From NCBI GenBank assembly GCA_006386115.1, contig VFIW01000006.1, positions 1,260,706-1,324,705 on the forward strand: a stretch of 64,000 bases of DNA. The letters run 5' to 3'. A model generated the notes under the pieces. That model was not told the DNA's origin and searched no databases. It was given only the letters and a program-made list of their open reading frames with translations. The DNA comes from Globisporangium splendens (lineage: Eukaryota > Oomycota > Peronosporomycetes > Pythiales > Pythiaceae). Below, piece after piece: positions 20,786 to 32,242 of this stretch. Numbering within the stretch: position 1 is the first letter of the stretch; the number at the start of each line of letters is the position of its first letter. The position numbers and the translations under genes were made by a program.

Positions 20786-23700
20786 CTTGATGCGAAGAAA
20801 AAACATGAACAAGGTTGTTGCGTGATACCCGTGCACGTAACGCTTGTTGTGTGGTGTGCTTGTCTTGGCAAGAAATCGGCATGAACAGCAAGCCGTACAC
20901 AATAAACAACTGCACAAAATGTTTGCAATGCGCTCTGCATGCTGCACGTGGATGTGTGCGTTGCGATGTTTGCTGCATTTGGCTATTCTGCAACTCCTGT
21001 TTTGCTGGCCATTCTGCAACTCATGTTGCACACATCTTTGTGTGTGTTGCCTTCCAAGATGAAACGGACGGTCACGAAGGACCCTGATTTCTTGAAGTCG
21101 AGAACAAAAAGGAGCACAAAACGGAAAGGAGGGAACAAAAGAACGCGCGGGGAATACCGAGCACATGAGTTATTTTGTTTTTCGGGACTGCAGACTGGAC
21201 GCTTTGCCCAGGTTCATACAGTACTCATTCGCACTGTCCTCGCTTGCAGACGAGGAGAGGAGCAGCGTAAAGGACGGACCTTGCCAACCAGCAAAATGTG
21301 GAAAAGAGAGGAGGGAAAGCAGAGCAAAAGGAATCCATCCATGTATGGAAAAAAGGCTACTTTTTCCGTGTCTTTTCGGCAAAGTTGGCCGATTTGGGTG
21401 CCAAGAGCAGCCACTTTCGCCATCAGCAGACGAGGCGCCTTTTCGTATCAGGAGGACAGGAACTCTGGTCCGTTTCATGTTTTCCGTTCCGCGCGTGTTC
21501 CGCTTGTTTTCTACCAAAAGTCAGGTGGGTACAGCACAGTTGGAGGTTGGTTCTCCTCCTGGACGAAACTCCCACTCTTGCTATTTGAAACCAAGCGTAC
21601 CCATTTCCGTCGAGTTTCCTTTGCCAGCGGAAAGGAAAGCAGCATGCAAAAGAGGCATAAGAAAGAAAGAAGGTGGCGATGCCCTGCTTCACAACACACA
21701 GCAAACAAACAAACAAAGCTTTGTCTGTTTCACACATTACGACGAAGAGTCGCCACGGCGGTTACGCCTTCTTCTCTTCCCACACATGCGCCATGCAGCC
21801 ACCCACAAGTACGCATACGAGGGGACGCAATATGGGTTCCCTTTTCTTCTTCTCCTTACAGGTCCCACCCACGACCTTTCGGGCGGTCCGCCCACAGCCG
21901 CCCTTCGCATGCGCAGCGCCATTCATTTCTTGTATTGCACTGCTTCGCCGATTGCTGTGGGAGAGCGAGTGAGTGCATCCTCGTCACCCTGGCGTAATTC
22001 AACATGCCATAGTGTGCACATGCATGCATGCCGTGTACTTTTGCTGCAAGAGAGGGAAGAACTTGCAACAAATTGCGGACTGATGTGCAGCAGCGACGTG
22101 CAGCATCTTGGCATTGCATTTGCCCAAAGCTACAGTATGTGCATATGAAGCACGCAAGATGAGTAAAGAAACACAGAGAGAGAGAGAGTGAGTGAGTGGA
22201 GATGCGCTGCTGAAGGCAGTCACGGACAAATGACAGGCAAAGCACCACCGTTGCATGGGACATTCGCATGTTGTTGGCAGTGCAGGATGACACAGGCGGC
22301 ACGTTGGATACTCGTGACGTTTCGCGACGGCAGCGTGCACGTTGGCTTTCAAAGAAGTCCGCCCTTCCTTGCGCATCTCTCGTTCTTCTGCATTCGAGCC
22401 CATCCCAGCTGTCGAATTCGTGAAAAAGCAACTCAAAATGATAAAAATGTGGAAGAAAAAGGGGGGAGTTTTGAGCCTCGCAAGTTGAAGTGGCGCTCGC
22501 ATAATTTATTGTGCGGTTGCCGTTGTTTTGGTTTTAAAAAATACCACACTCAACACGGCGACGGCAAAAAAAGCAGCTACCTATTTTTAGCCCTACGATC
22601 AGTGTCAAGACCTGCCCAGTTCTGCAGGCTGTCAGTCGCGACCTCTGCCGCACCAGTGGCTATATTTGTGCTGCTCTTGCACTTGCAAGCATCTTCATTC
22701 TCTGCGACCACGTTTCCTGATCACGCTCTTCTGCTTTGACGCTCTCTTGCATCTCTTTAACAGCAGCAGCCACAAAGACAAAGACAAGGGCATAATGAGG
22801 AGGAGTTGTAAAGAGCGGAAGATGGGCGAATGAATTTGCATTCGTGCGCGCGCATTTGTCTGTTGGTGCAAGTTGCAACTGGTCTGGTTTTGTTGGATGT
22901 CTTGGACGCTTCGATATTTGTGCGGTTTCTGTGAAAGGACAACGGAATCTTCCACGGAACAACCCGCTCGCCGTCGCGAAAATTCCCCTTCCCCCATCCT
23001 CCTCGCCGTAAAAGTGGCTCAGCGCACTTCAAGCAGCCGCACACACAAGCCACAGTGTTATTTGCAGCGTTGCCACCCAAACAAAGGCAAAGCAAGCAAA
23101 GCCCCAACCCCAACCAAACAAACTGACCGATTCCTCCTGCTGTTTCCTGCACCGCAGCCTTTGCGAAACACAACACACTGAGGCAACTCGAGGGACCAAC
23201 ACTCTGCCAGACCCATACAGTAAACAGTATTAGTACACTAGAGAGCGACCACACGACCCGCAAGCCATGTTCGAGAACAAAGTGCACCGACTATGTGAAC
23301 GCACTCCACACACTTCTTTTCATGTCGAGCGCATGGAAAACAAACGCAGCATGAGTTATGTTCGCACTTGAGTAGCCAGGATGGCATTTCATTTGTGCAG
23401 TGTTCTTTCTCAGTGCTTAATCGACCGCCTGTTGGTGGCCGCACATTTTGTTTGTTGTTTTGTTGTGTTTGTTGTGTTTTTTGTTTTCGAAAAGTCCACG
23501 CTGTAACCGTGTGGTTCGTCCACCAAACAGTGAGAAGAAACAGCAAGGCACGCACCTCACTTTTTTTGCTGTTGCCTGCCACATCCGGATAAAAGGGCTG
23601 CATTCAAGTGCATCTCAGGCAAGGGGGCATCCGGATACACGCGATTTGGTGTGGCATGACGCAGAGGTGTGGCCAGCTTCGACCCGCTCGTGCCTCCTCG

Positions 23701-24359
23701 CCGATTTGATCTTGGTGTTTGTATGGACCCGCTCGGGTTGGGTGGGTCTGGGGTGTACCCGTCGTCGTGCAAAGCAGCACAAGACAAGCGCAAGCAAAGG
23801 TGGAAGAAGAACATCGTCGCATACATACGTACACCGCGGGCCTGTAATCGAAGCCATGCGAGTTCCTGTGGTGATTGGTTCAAATCCACGGTGGCGCGCG
23901 CTCATTGGCTGGTCGATGTTTTTTTGTGCTCTTCCCCCTTGCCCTACTGGAAGAGCTCCTCCCCCTTTTGGCTTGCTTCTGGTTTTTTTGGCTTGCTGTT
24001 GTTGCAGGTTGTTGCGCGTGAGGGGAGGGAGGGGTGTGTGCTTCTTGTTGTTGTTTGTATGTTGTGCCGCTTGTGGGTTTGTTGCACCAGGAGCGAGCTT
24101 TCGAGTCTGGCAAAGGACGGGTCATTTGAACTTTGACCTCATTGTGCACGGAAGCCACCAAGCAAGCGCCATTGCCTGTTGCCCCGCCCGCCCCGCGCGC
24201 CGTCTTCCCTGCCACAACAGCAATCCCCGTGCGTGTGTGCGTGTGTGTGTGTGTGTGTATCAATCAGCAGCCGCATCACTCGTCTCTCCCTGCGCCTCTC
24301 TATCTCCATTTTGCACATTCCTTCTATAACCTGCTACCCTTCGATTGTCATCCGCCAAT
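20786..24359. other. 3.6 kb gene-poor interval upstream of the MYB gene
   Basis: I see no recognisable gene in this stretch. Two long same-strand readings overlap, 20939-21997 (352 codons) and 21165-22148 (327 codons, ATG start). They share 833 bases in different frames. Neither product shows a domain, signal or convincing composition, so I treat them as chance. The interval contains short simple repeats (GA at 22173-22197, GT at 24227-24258). ATTGG boxes at 23874-23878 and 23904-23908 are 30 bp apart, about 450-490 bp before the MYB ATG. It may be an extended control region or host a non-coding transcript. Confidence 0.45.
23874..23908 (-). promoter_or_regulatory. Paired CCAAT boxes upstream of the MYB gene
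   Basis: On the minus strand these read AACCAATCAC and AGCCAATGAG, both good NF-Y sites, with starts 30 bp apart. The spacing matches that of the NF-YA promoter in this window. They could drive the MYB gene 450-490 bp downstream; this is inference. Confidence 0.4.
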
Positions 24360-26051
24360 ATGGAAGCCAGCACCCAAGTCGCCCCAATGCCAGTCATCCC
24401 GTCCGTCATGATGATGAGAGTGTCCGAGCCGTCGCGCGCCACGCGTGCCGCCGCCGCCAGCGGACTCTTGCTGCAGCACGGACTGCGCGTGACCCCCGAG
24501 AGCGCGGCGATGCTGCACGCAGCGCCTGTGACTCCATCCGACGCCTCGTCGTCGTCGTCTGCGGTGAAGAACGCGTCCATGGTGTCCTCGTCGTCTGCTG
24601 CCGTGTTCTCCCCCCGTGACCCGTCGGCGAAAGTTGCTGCGATGAACCCGCCATCATTTGCGTCCAAGATCGCCACGCCACCAAACAGCGGCTACGGCAC
24701 CCCATCGAACCAAGTCGTGTCGTCGATCTCCGTCAAGCACCCAACGATCCAGCCGCCTGCTGTGCCATCGACCCCTCGCATGGCGGACTCGGCTCCATCG
24801 TCTCCTGAATCGTCCCCAGTCAGCAAGCGCGGCCAAGCCGCTGCAGGCAGTCCGAAAGCGTCGTCGTCGTCTGCGTCCTCGCCCAAGTCCACGAAGGCCA
24901 ACACTGGTCGATGGACGGATGCGGAGCACAAGCTCTTCTTGAAGGGCCTCGAGACGTTCCCGTACCGTGCGTGGAAGAAGATTGCGACACTGATCAAGAC
25001 CCGCACCGTTGTGCAAATCCGTACCCATGCGCAGAAATACTACCAGAAGCTCGAAAAGGAGGAAGCGAGAATGAAGGACCGCGAGCACCACCACCAGAGT
25101 GCACAGCATGGTCATGGATACAACGACCGCTTGTCCCACAAGGAATCGTCTCTTCTGTCGTCGTCTGCCTCGTCGTCCTCGCTGTGTTCCCATGCCTCTG
25201 ATGCTAGTGACTACTCGGATGAGTCGTCATTCATGCCAAAGTCCTCCAATTCGCCAGCCAAGAAGAAGACCATGTTGCGCAAGCGCAAGTTTACCATGGA
25301 TGAAGACTCGCCTGTCAGCGGTGCGTCCACCCCAGTTGCTTCTGTGGTTACCACGCTCCCGAGCTTGCCCAAGAGAATGATGAAGGAAAAGAAGTTTCCA
25401 CGTGAGAAGCACATGTCGCCCAAGCAAAAGGCGCCAGTGTCGGGAAACAAGTTTTTCGGTTCGAGCTTCAGCAGCCCCGAGTTTGGTCCGGAGACGACGC
25501 CACGCGCCGTCTTTGGTCGCGGCAGCTCTGCGGCGTCCAAGATCCCACCTCACCCGCTGGACTTTGGTGACGACGCCACGAGTGAGCACATGATTTTGGA
25601 TTTCGCTGACGACAAGTCCATTGTCGAGTACCCGTTCCACCTCGACGGCAGCATCGATCACGGCATTTCGTCCATGGACAACGACGATCTGCTGCAGCTA
25701 ACCGACGAAGAGAGCCTCGACTGGTTTTCCACCACCACGAGTGGCAACGACCACGAGGAGTTGTTGAAGGCGGAACCGTTGGACCTCTTGACCGCTGAAT
25801 CCACTGAAGAGTGTGCAGCGGACACGTCGGACTCGTCGCCTCTGACTTTGGGTCGGTACCACTTTTCCCCATTGTACACGGACGAGTGCCTGCAGTTCTC
25901 GGACGAGTCGAATGGACCCTCGCCGTCGTCGGTCATGCTCGACTCGTGCGACGCCTCAGACTTTATCCTGAGCGGCGACGAAGACGATGACTTTGTGCTC
26001 GACCCAGAGAAGTTCCTCTCGAGCTACTTCAGCCCAGCATCCATCAACTAA
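24360..26051 (+). CDS. SHAQKYF-class single-repeat MYB transcription factor
   Basis: A single exon encodes 563 residues from the ATG at 24360. Residues about 183-232 form one MYB repeat: GRWTDAEHKLFLKGLE, then RAWKKIATLIKTRT, then QIRTHAQKYYQKL. The last is the THAQKY variant of the SHAQKYF signature. The regularly spaced aromatic residues (two Trp, one Tyr) form the hydrophobic core. Flanking regions are low-complexity Ser/Pro/Ala (N-terminus) and acidic Asp/Glu/Ser (C-terminal 200 residues), the latter plausibly an activation region. Such factors bind short AT-containing promoter motifs in the nucleus. Targets cannot be told from sequence. The paired CCAAT boxes and long upstream gap suggest complex regulation. 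Confidence 0.88.
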   Translation: MEASTQVAPMPVIPSVMMMRVSEPSRATRAAAASGLLLQHGLRVTPESAAMLHAAPVTPSDASSSSSAVKNASMVSSSSAAVFSPRDPSAKVAAMNPPSFASKIATPPNSGYGTPSNQVVSSISVKHPTIQPPAVPSTPRMADSAPSSPESSPVSKRGQAAAGSPKASSSSASSPKSTKANTGRWTDAEHKLFLKGLETFPYRAWKKIATLIKTRTVVQIRTHAQKYYQKLEKEEARMKDREHHHQSAQHGHGYNDRLSHKESSLLSSSASSSSLCSHASDASDYSDESSFMPKSSNSPAKKKTMLRKRKFTMDEDSPVSGASTPVASVVTTLPSLPKRMMKEKKFPREKHMSPKQKAPVSGNKFFGSSFSSPEFGPETTPRAVFGRGSSAASKIPPHPLDFGDDATSEHMILDFADDKSIVEYPFHLDGSIDHGISSMDNDDLLQLTDEESLDWFSTTTSGNDHEELLKAEPLDLLTAESTEECAADTSDSSPLTLGRYHFSPLYTDECLQFSDESNGPSPSSVMLDSCDASDFILSGDEDDDFVLDPEKFLSSYFSPASIN

Positions 26052-26520
26052 ATGGTGTGCGCCATCTCAAGTTTCCCATGGTCCAGTCCTGGAGCAGCCA
26101 AATTTTTAAATGTATTGACGCCCAAGCGTCGCCCATTCAACCGATCCCTCGAGCACCAGCCAACGGCGCAATGCAGTGAGTCAACATCCTCACAGTGTTG
26201 TTTCCCCCATCCAGTCTGCCAACGGCTGCGAGCGCGACCACCAGAAAAAAATCACCCCAAGCCGACACTTAGAAAGCCCCCCCTGTGAAGTCAAGTATGT
26301 CTACAAAGACCTCGTCGTCGTGAATATCCCCAGTACGACAGCATGTCCCCTTTTGATTTGTTTTTTTGCTTGCGAGAGGCGTGTTTGTACCGTTTTTTGC
26401 TTCACACACCACCGTTTTTTCAAGACTCAAAAACTGAAATTATTATTATTATTATTCAAAATGGAACCCCACATCTGCGAATCTCTTCACTATTCATTTG
26501 TTTGTGCATTTGCATCTGCC
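26052..26520. other. Convergent 3' region of the MYB and SEN54 genes
   Basis: This is gene-free sequence between two stop codons. It holds a short TTA/ATT microsatellite at 26440-26456 and T-rich stretches that probably belong to the two 3' untranslated regions. Nothing else is seen. Confidence 0.5.
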
Positions 26521-27681
26521 TCATGGTCCCACTTCGAAAAAGAGCACGGTCTTGTCACCATCCACGACGGCGACTTTGACGGGCACAGCGGCGGCTTCTT
26601 CATTGTCATTTTGAAGGTCTTCGCCACCATCGACACTGAAATGATGCCGTGAAACGGCAGCAAAAGCGCTCAATGGCGGCATCGCATCGCCGAAGCGACA
26701 CACGATGACGCGGAAAACGAGCCTCAGCTGCTTCACTTTCATCTTTTTCACGAGTTTCACGGGCTTCTTTTTCGTCGCACGCGGTGTTTCTGTCTTTTCG
26801 TCAACAGCGGCATCAGTTGCGGCACTATTGTTCCCGTCATTTATGGAATCAATGGAGGAAACCGCTTGGTCATTCGGGAGATACACGGTCTCGGTCGTGG
26901 ACTTCCACACGTCGTACGCAAATCGGCATGTTGCACCGTCCATTGGCGTGTAATGCTGCGGTTGCTGTCGTGATATCTGACGAACAAGCGGCGGTCGCGA
27001 CGACGATGATGTGCTTTGTGATACTGGTTGCATCTGCTGCTCTGCAATGGCATGACGACGCGGGTGAAACTTGTTCTCTTTCAAAAACACATACACTTCC
27101 AGGCACGCGAGCGATACGCGCTGATGCCGCAGCAGCAACGTCACAAACTGCGCAACGCTCAGCGGCTTGAGGGTCTGCATTTCAGTCGCTGTGGTTTGCT
27201 TTGGGTCTTCTTGAGTTCCTTCGTCTGATGACAATAGAGATGATGATGCCTTGAACACCACTAATGCGCCGCGCTGCAAGAGGTAGTGCGCTTCTTCCGG
27301 GTACAGCGAGAGCCCCGTGAATGGACCCGTTCGTAAATGCACGCCCAAGGCAGATGTGTGTTTGCGCCTCGTGGTGTCACTCGCATTACGTTCTTCCACT
27401 GCGGTCTTCTCTTCTTCCACGTCGCCAGTAACTCCAACGCTGTTTGCGGCCATTGGTGCTGCTTGTTTGTTGGCGTCATTCCCCATGTTGAATAGCAACC
27501 GTCCGCGCTGGTACGTGATGTGCGTGAGCCCCGTGGCAGGATCGTACTCGCCCATGGACACGCCCTTGCGCAGCGCCAGATGCATTGGCTTCAGCGGTGA
27601 TGGCTCCGCAATGGGACCCGAGCAGCGCAGCGCGTCTTCCACTGCGATGCTCGTGCTTGCTGGTGCATCATCTTCGTCCAT
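26521..27681 (-). CDS. TSEN54: tRNA-splicing endonuclease subunit SEN54
   Basis: A single exon gives 386 residues from the ATG at 27681. The SEN54 N-domain is visible: VHLRTGPFTGLSLYPEEAHYLLQRGALVV, a GLxLxPEEAxYLLxRG pattern (split here for brevity), at about residues 110-145. It continues with QFVTLLLRHQRVSLACLEVY and FLKENKFHPRRH, the region preceding the nuclease-like fold. The C-terminus has a basic patch (KKKPVKLVKKMKVKQL) and a short beta-rich end. SEN54 is the structural subunit pairing with SEN2 in the complex that removes introns from pre-tRNAs. No catalytic triad is expected. Poly-Ser and Asn-rich linkers are species-specific. It lies 210 bp downstream of the demethylase gene on the same strand. 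Confidence 0.85.
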   Translation of the reverse strand: MDEDDAPASTSIAVEDALRCSGPIAEPSPLKPMHLALRKGVSMGEYDPATGLTHITYQRGRLLFNMGNDANKQAAPMAANSVGVTGDVEEEKTAVEERNASDTTRRKHTSALGVHLRTGPFTGLSLYPEEAHYLLQRGALVVFKASSSLLSSDEGTQEDPKQTTATEMQTLKPLSVAQFVTLLLRHQRVSLACLEVYVFLKENKFHPRRHAIAEQQMQPVSQSTSSSSRPPLVRQISRQQPQHYTPMDGATCRFAYDVWKSTTETVYLPNDQAVSSIDSINDGNNSAATDAAVDEKTETPRATKKKPVKLVKKMKVKQLRLVFRVIVCRFGDAMPPLSAFAAVSRHHFSVDGGEDLQNDNEEAAAVPVKVAVVDGDKTVLFFEVGP

Positions 27682-27891
27682 TCTGTGTGCCAATGCAAGG
27701 AAATGGTTGCATGGGCTACTATTGGGGCTACAATGGCTAAAAGAGGCTACTGTTAAGGGCGTAATGGATGTGAGAGGCTACTATTGAGACCGGCGGCTGC
27801 AGTCCATCTCAGAGCTACAGAGAACGCTTGAATGTAGCGTCCCATACAAAATGCTATACAACAAATGGGAGTCGAAACTGTGAGACCTGGT

Positions 27892-30436
27892 TTATTTTGT
27901 CGTCGTGGACTTGGTGGTGGACACGAGCATTCGCGGTGGGGAAATCGTGACGATCCGCTCGCGCAGCTCTTTCGAGTTCATCGGGAGCCACTCGTCGCTT
28001 TCTACCGACTGGCCCTGTTCACCACGACCATCAACAGCAAAACGGCATTAGTCCTTTTTCCATCGATAGGTTGTTGTCAGCAATTGCGTCCTTGCACCTT
28101 ATAGTGGACGCGAATGAAATTGCCTTCCACAGCCGCAACCTTTGCCTGCCGCACCCAAGCATGGTCAGTAGGCAACAATGCACCGCCACATAAGTCTAGG
28201 CAAATCATGACCAAACCAACCTCTGTGTCTTGCAAATAGATCGTCGATCCTTTGACAAAGAGTTGCTTGCGAATCGTGCGTCGCTTGGTCGGCGTCGTGT
28301 CGATCGACTTGGTCGGGGACCCTTGGCTTGTTGTCGCGTCGCTTTCGCTTCCAGCAGCAGCACCTCGTTTCCCTAGTCCTGTGCGCGGAGATCGCGTGCC
28401 ACTGCGAGTCCTCTTTTGTGGAGTCTGCGATCTCGACTTCCTGGCTCCCACCTTCCGATGGCTTCCTCCTGCAGCTGTTGTGATGTCCTGTGGGCTACAC
28501 CGATGGCATAAAATGTCTTGCGGCAATTCGTCGTCCTAGATAGAGAGAGAGAGGGACTTCCATAGTGAGGGTCCAAATTCGTTTCCCATCACGCAAAAGT
28601 ACAGAGTGCCATACCTTCAAGTGAACCAGGTCTTGGTGGACGCATCCGAGGTGCGTCCATATCTTGCATTGTGAGCACTCGAACCATTGCTCGTCGACTT
28701 CGTACTCGGGATCCTCGCTGCTGCAGTATTTGTTGCAGACGCAGCTAAACACCCACGCGTCATCGGCGAGCACTTTGGATGAGGACGAAGATGACTCGGA
28801 TGGATCCAATAGCTTGGTCAGAAACATGTCCATGTCGATCCGCACACTTTCTGGGCTACACTTGCACACCTAGCGTCGTCGACACCCAACTATCGTTTAA
28901 TAGGCATGGTCAGTGTGAGCGCAAAGACAAGTGATACTGCCTTTACCTTGGCCTTTAGACCGAATGGGATCCACCGCAAGGATGCGAAGTTGACAGCTTC
29001 TGCAATGTTAAAGCCTACACATGGCACAATTCATCCACACGTAAGAAAGGCGTGAATTGCAATCCAAAATCAACAGCAAGAATGCCGTACCAAGGTTGAA
29101 TCCTTCGTGGTACGTGGCTGGAAACGTGATCACAAACTCGCCTGGCTTCTGATACGCCTACATCACAATCAACACCCAAGTCAACCATCATGTTGAGAGT
29201 CAGCTTTGTCTACTATAACTATCAGTGTAGCCAGAAAACAAGTCGCACCTTGTAAAATGGAACACCGAATTCTTTCAGACGCGCTGGGGAGATCAACGAC
29301 GTCTTGTGCCGCATAAACTTCGTAATGCACAGCACATAAGTGAGTCCAGCCTTTTCAGGAAGGGGAAGCAACTTTCAGTGTAGCTTACCTGGTTGCACGC
29401 GTGATGCTTCTCTGGGAACATGGCTTGCGCCGCGCGCTCGAGCTGGGAGGCAGATTGAGGAGGCACGGCGTACCAGAACTTGGGCTTCCCTGTGTGCAGA
29501 TAATTGATACTATACAGATCCATGTCTTCCTGAAATGGACACCAGTGCATCATTAGATGGATGGAATTAGCTTTAGCGCACAGCATAGGCGCAAAGTGAG
29601 CTTACCGTATGGAATGCGAACATCGCGCGCCACATGCCAAAGTAGAGCATCGCGCGCGTCACCCCAGGGAGGTCGATGCGCCTGAGGATCGTGTCCAGTT
29701 TGTTGACATTCCACGACAGCGCGTCATTGTCGCCGAACAGCGAGCCCTATCAGCAAAAGCGCGCGTGCTGTTAGCCACGAGACACGAAGAGAAAAATGCC
29801 GGACACGCACATACCACGATGTCGGCGCCGTACACTGGCGCATCCATGGTTGGCCGCAGACTCTTCCAGAACCGCCGCTCAATGTCATCCAGGTCACTGC
29901 TCGTCTCGGTCTCAGTATCTGGCTCGTCCTTCTCTTTGCCGTAAGCATCGGCGAGTGTCTTGAATTCGCGCACGTCCATGGTCTTGCGCTCCACGAGGTC
30001 GACGTTGAAGATGCCCTTCTTGCCCGCGACATGCTGGCTCACGGGTCGCGTCACTGTGCAGTCGCTTGCAAGATCCTTTAGCGCATACGAGCGCGAGAAC
30101 CACCCCATCGGTGGAATGATCTACACACACATGCGAACATATTCAGGATCAAACGAATGATATAGGAAAATGAAGTATCGAGCCTGTACATATCATTTCT
30201 TCCAATAACGTCGCTAACTAAAGCGCAACAGACAGCATCAAGTTTAGCAACAGCAGCGCACTCACCTTGCAGAGCCCAATGTGCGCGCACTGCGGTTCAA
30301 CGACCGTCCGCATGTACGTTGCAAAGCTCGCAAACTCGTCTGCCGTCGGGCGGAACTCTGGGCACCATGGACTGTTGGAAGTCGCGGCGGTGGCGTGGGA
30401 AACGTCGTCTCGTACGTCATCAACGGATGGGCTCAT
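27892..30436 (-). CDS. KDM4: KDM4-type histone demethylase: JmjN, JmjC, PHD, Tudor-like
   Basis: Ten exons (30436-30266, 30120-29815, 29746-29606, 29529-29389, 29317-29249, 29157-29091, 29014-28947, 28869-28615, 28535-28098, 28014-27892) give 592 residues. JmjN (about 10-57) starts [14 protein letters not shown]. JmjC holds the Fe(II) ligands H205 and E207 (in FAFHTEDMDLYS, split by an intron) and H293 (ATYHEGFN). The CKC pair just after (VCKCSPESV) matches the KDM4 zinc site. A PHD finger follows ([27 protein letters not shown]). The C-terminus (IRVHYK joined to [11 protein letters not shown]) reads as one Tudor/chromo-barrel-like domain. The enzyme family removes methyl groups from H3K9/K36 using 2-oxoglutarate. 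The last intron was inferred from phase and domain fit. Confidence 0.88.
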
Positions 30437-30817
30437 GGTTTTAACTCTGCTACGCTAAGGAGGTCGTGCGCTATGAAGGCACGTGAAGGCAGCCGCGTGT
30501 GCCTTGTTATTCGCAGAGCGCGCGATATGGAGCGACAGCTAGTTGTCTTGGACGCTGCGACTGCTTCTTGCTTTTATTCCGAAAGTTCCCCATTTTCTCC
30601 CATTTGGGTGCAAAAACATGACGCTTTTTCGTTTTTTAACGGGGTGGCGTACACTACCGTATCACCTCAATTACGTCCGCATCCCTCTTTAGTGATGAAA
30701 GCTCCGACTAAGTACGAAGTGGAAATCAGTTGCAGAAAATGTCCACCTGAACAAGACAACAGGAAAAAACAAGTGTCCATCTGAAGAAGACACTATATCT
30801 ACCGCTATTGCTACAGC
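30437..30817. other. Intergenic, promoter side of the demethylase gene
   Basis: About 380 bases between the demethylase start and the 3' end of the frame-broken gene, both on the minus strand. Readings through it have no protein-like features. Nothing else is seen. Confidence 0.45.
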
Positions 30818-32242
30818 TTATTTGGCTTTGTTGGAGCTGAAGCCACCGCGCCTTCGCCTTGCGTGCGACGTCTCGAGGCTCTCGAACTCGTCCTTGATGG
30901 AGAACAGGTTCTTGCTGGTGCCCAAGCGCACCAATGGCGCGAGCTTCTCCGGGTATTCGTTTTCCCGGTCGCCTCTGTCTAAGTATTTGTACGCCGGGAG
31001 CTTTGGCGTGATCGTTGTTGACATGATGAGATTGTACTTGTTGCGCTGCAGCGCCTTGTCCATGAAGATCATGTCGAGCACCGTGAGCTGGTACCGTGAG
31101 AGCAAGTCGCAGATGATCTCGGACGAGTCCTGGTGTACATCGACCAGGAGCCGCGACAGCAAATCCATCGAGATGTCCTTCTCCGTGCGGTGCATGATGG
31201 CGTCGATCTTCACGCCGTAGAGCAGTGCGCCGCTCACGTGGAGGTGCATCCCGAAATTCTCGATCTGGATCACGCCTTCTTCCTCGGGAGTATGGATCTC
31301 GGTCTCAAAGTTGATGAAGTTGGCGAGATCAAAGTCCAGGATCTTGACTTGCGTCAACCCTGTCGGTACTTCAAAGTGGGTCTCCGTGGGCTTCTTGTCG
31401 ATCCCAGAGCTAAAAAGACCGCCCTGGCATCGCTCCATGGAGCCCAAGCGTTCGTTGAGTGCCGCGATCTGGTTGGCGCCAAACGGCATCCACTCGCCGA
31501 CAAGCGCACGCACCTTCGCGAGCACGAGACTCTCGTTCGTGTCCTTGATCATCATGCTGTGGCCGCGTGCAGCGCATTCGATGTCGGTTCGATGCGGTAC
31601 GTGCTGTTGGAGCGCAGGCACGACGGGATGTACGGGCTCGAGACGTACGACACGTCCTCGGATTCGGTGATGCCGCTCATCTTGGTGTACACCCCGTCGC
31701 CGCTCGTCAAGTGGAACTCGTTACCGTCGTAGAGCACATGTAGCAACTTTTGCAGCGACGGTGGATGCTCTCCTGTACAGGAGTCAGGCGCATACATGAA
31801 CGAGTGTGCGATGTCTTTGATGACGCTCGGGATCTGTTCGGCGATCGCGATGCCCTTCATGGACACCTGGTACGGTCACAGGTTGGTAGTCGAGCGACGA
31901 GAGCTTGATGCCGTTGACGAGCTTCGCTTCCCACAGGTCGTCGATCACGGACTTGGCTTCTTGCGAGATGCGCAGCCACCGGCGTTCGGTGCGCTGCTGG
32001 AACGAGACCCAGACGAGGTTCGGCGAGTAGTCAAAGCGCAGCACGCCGGCGTCGATGCCCTCGTAGAGCAGCACGAGCAGCGCGAGCTGGCGGATCCACG
32101 ACTCGGACGTGTACACGTTCGGTGCCTGCCGCGCGTACCGACTGATGCAGTAGAGCATCTTGCAGTGCTCCACGGGCCACGTCTCTGGCGCGCCGAACCA
32201 CACGGCGTCGCTGCTGCCATGCATTGTTGTCGTCGTTGTCAT
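30818..32242 (-). pseudogene. Frame-broken gene of about 475 codons, unknown family
   Basis: Three protein-like blocks follow each other on one strand. Block A is 32242 to about 31870 (VWFGAPETWPVEHCKMLY, DYSPNLVWVSFQQRTERRW). Block B is about 31866 to 31570 (IAIAEQIPSVIKDIAHSF, LLHVLYDGNEFHL). Block C is about 31590 to 30818 (TGLTQVKILDFDLANFINF, IICDLLSRYQLTVLDM). B is one base out of frame with A, and C returns to A's frame, so two compensating indels about 300 bp apart are implied. Staying in A's frame hits a stop at 31784. No GT-AG intron of credible length fixes either break. There is no signal peptide, membrane segment or domain I recognise. The C-terminus is basic (RRRRGG). It is a young pseudogene, or an assembly error. 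Confidence 0.55.

Noticed and set aside
20939..21997. 352-codon frame as a real gene
   Set aside because: It overlaps another long frame, shows no domain, signal or family resemblance, and lies in compositionally non-coding sequence; kept only as an observation.
23870..23900. tRNA-like GGTTCAAATCC motif
   Set aside because: The flanking bases do not form a T stem of five pairs, and no acceptor, D or anticodon arm is found on either strand.
31860..31880. A 13-base GT...AG segment as an intron repairing the frame
   Set aside because: Far too short for spliceosomal removal; real introns here are about 50 nt or longer.
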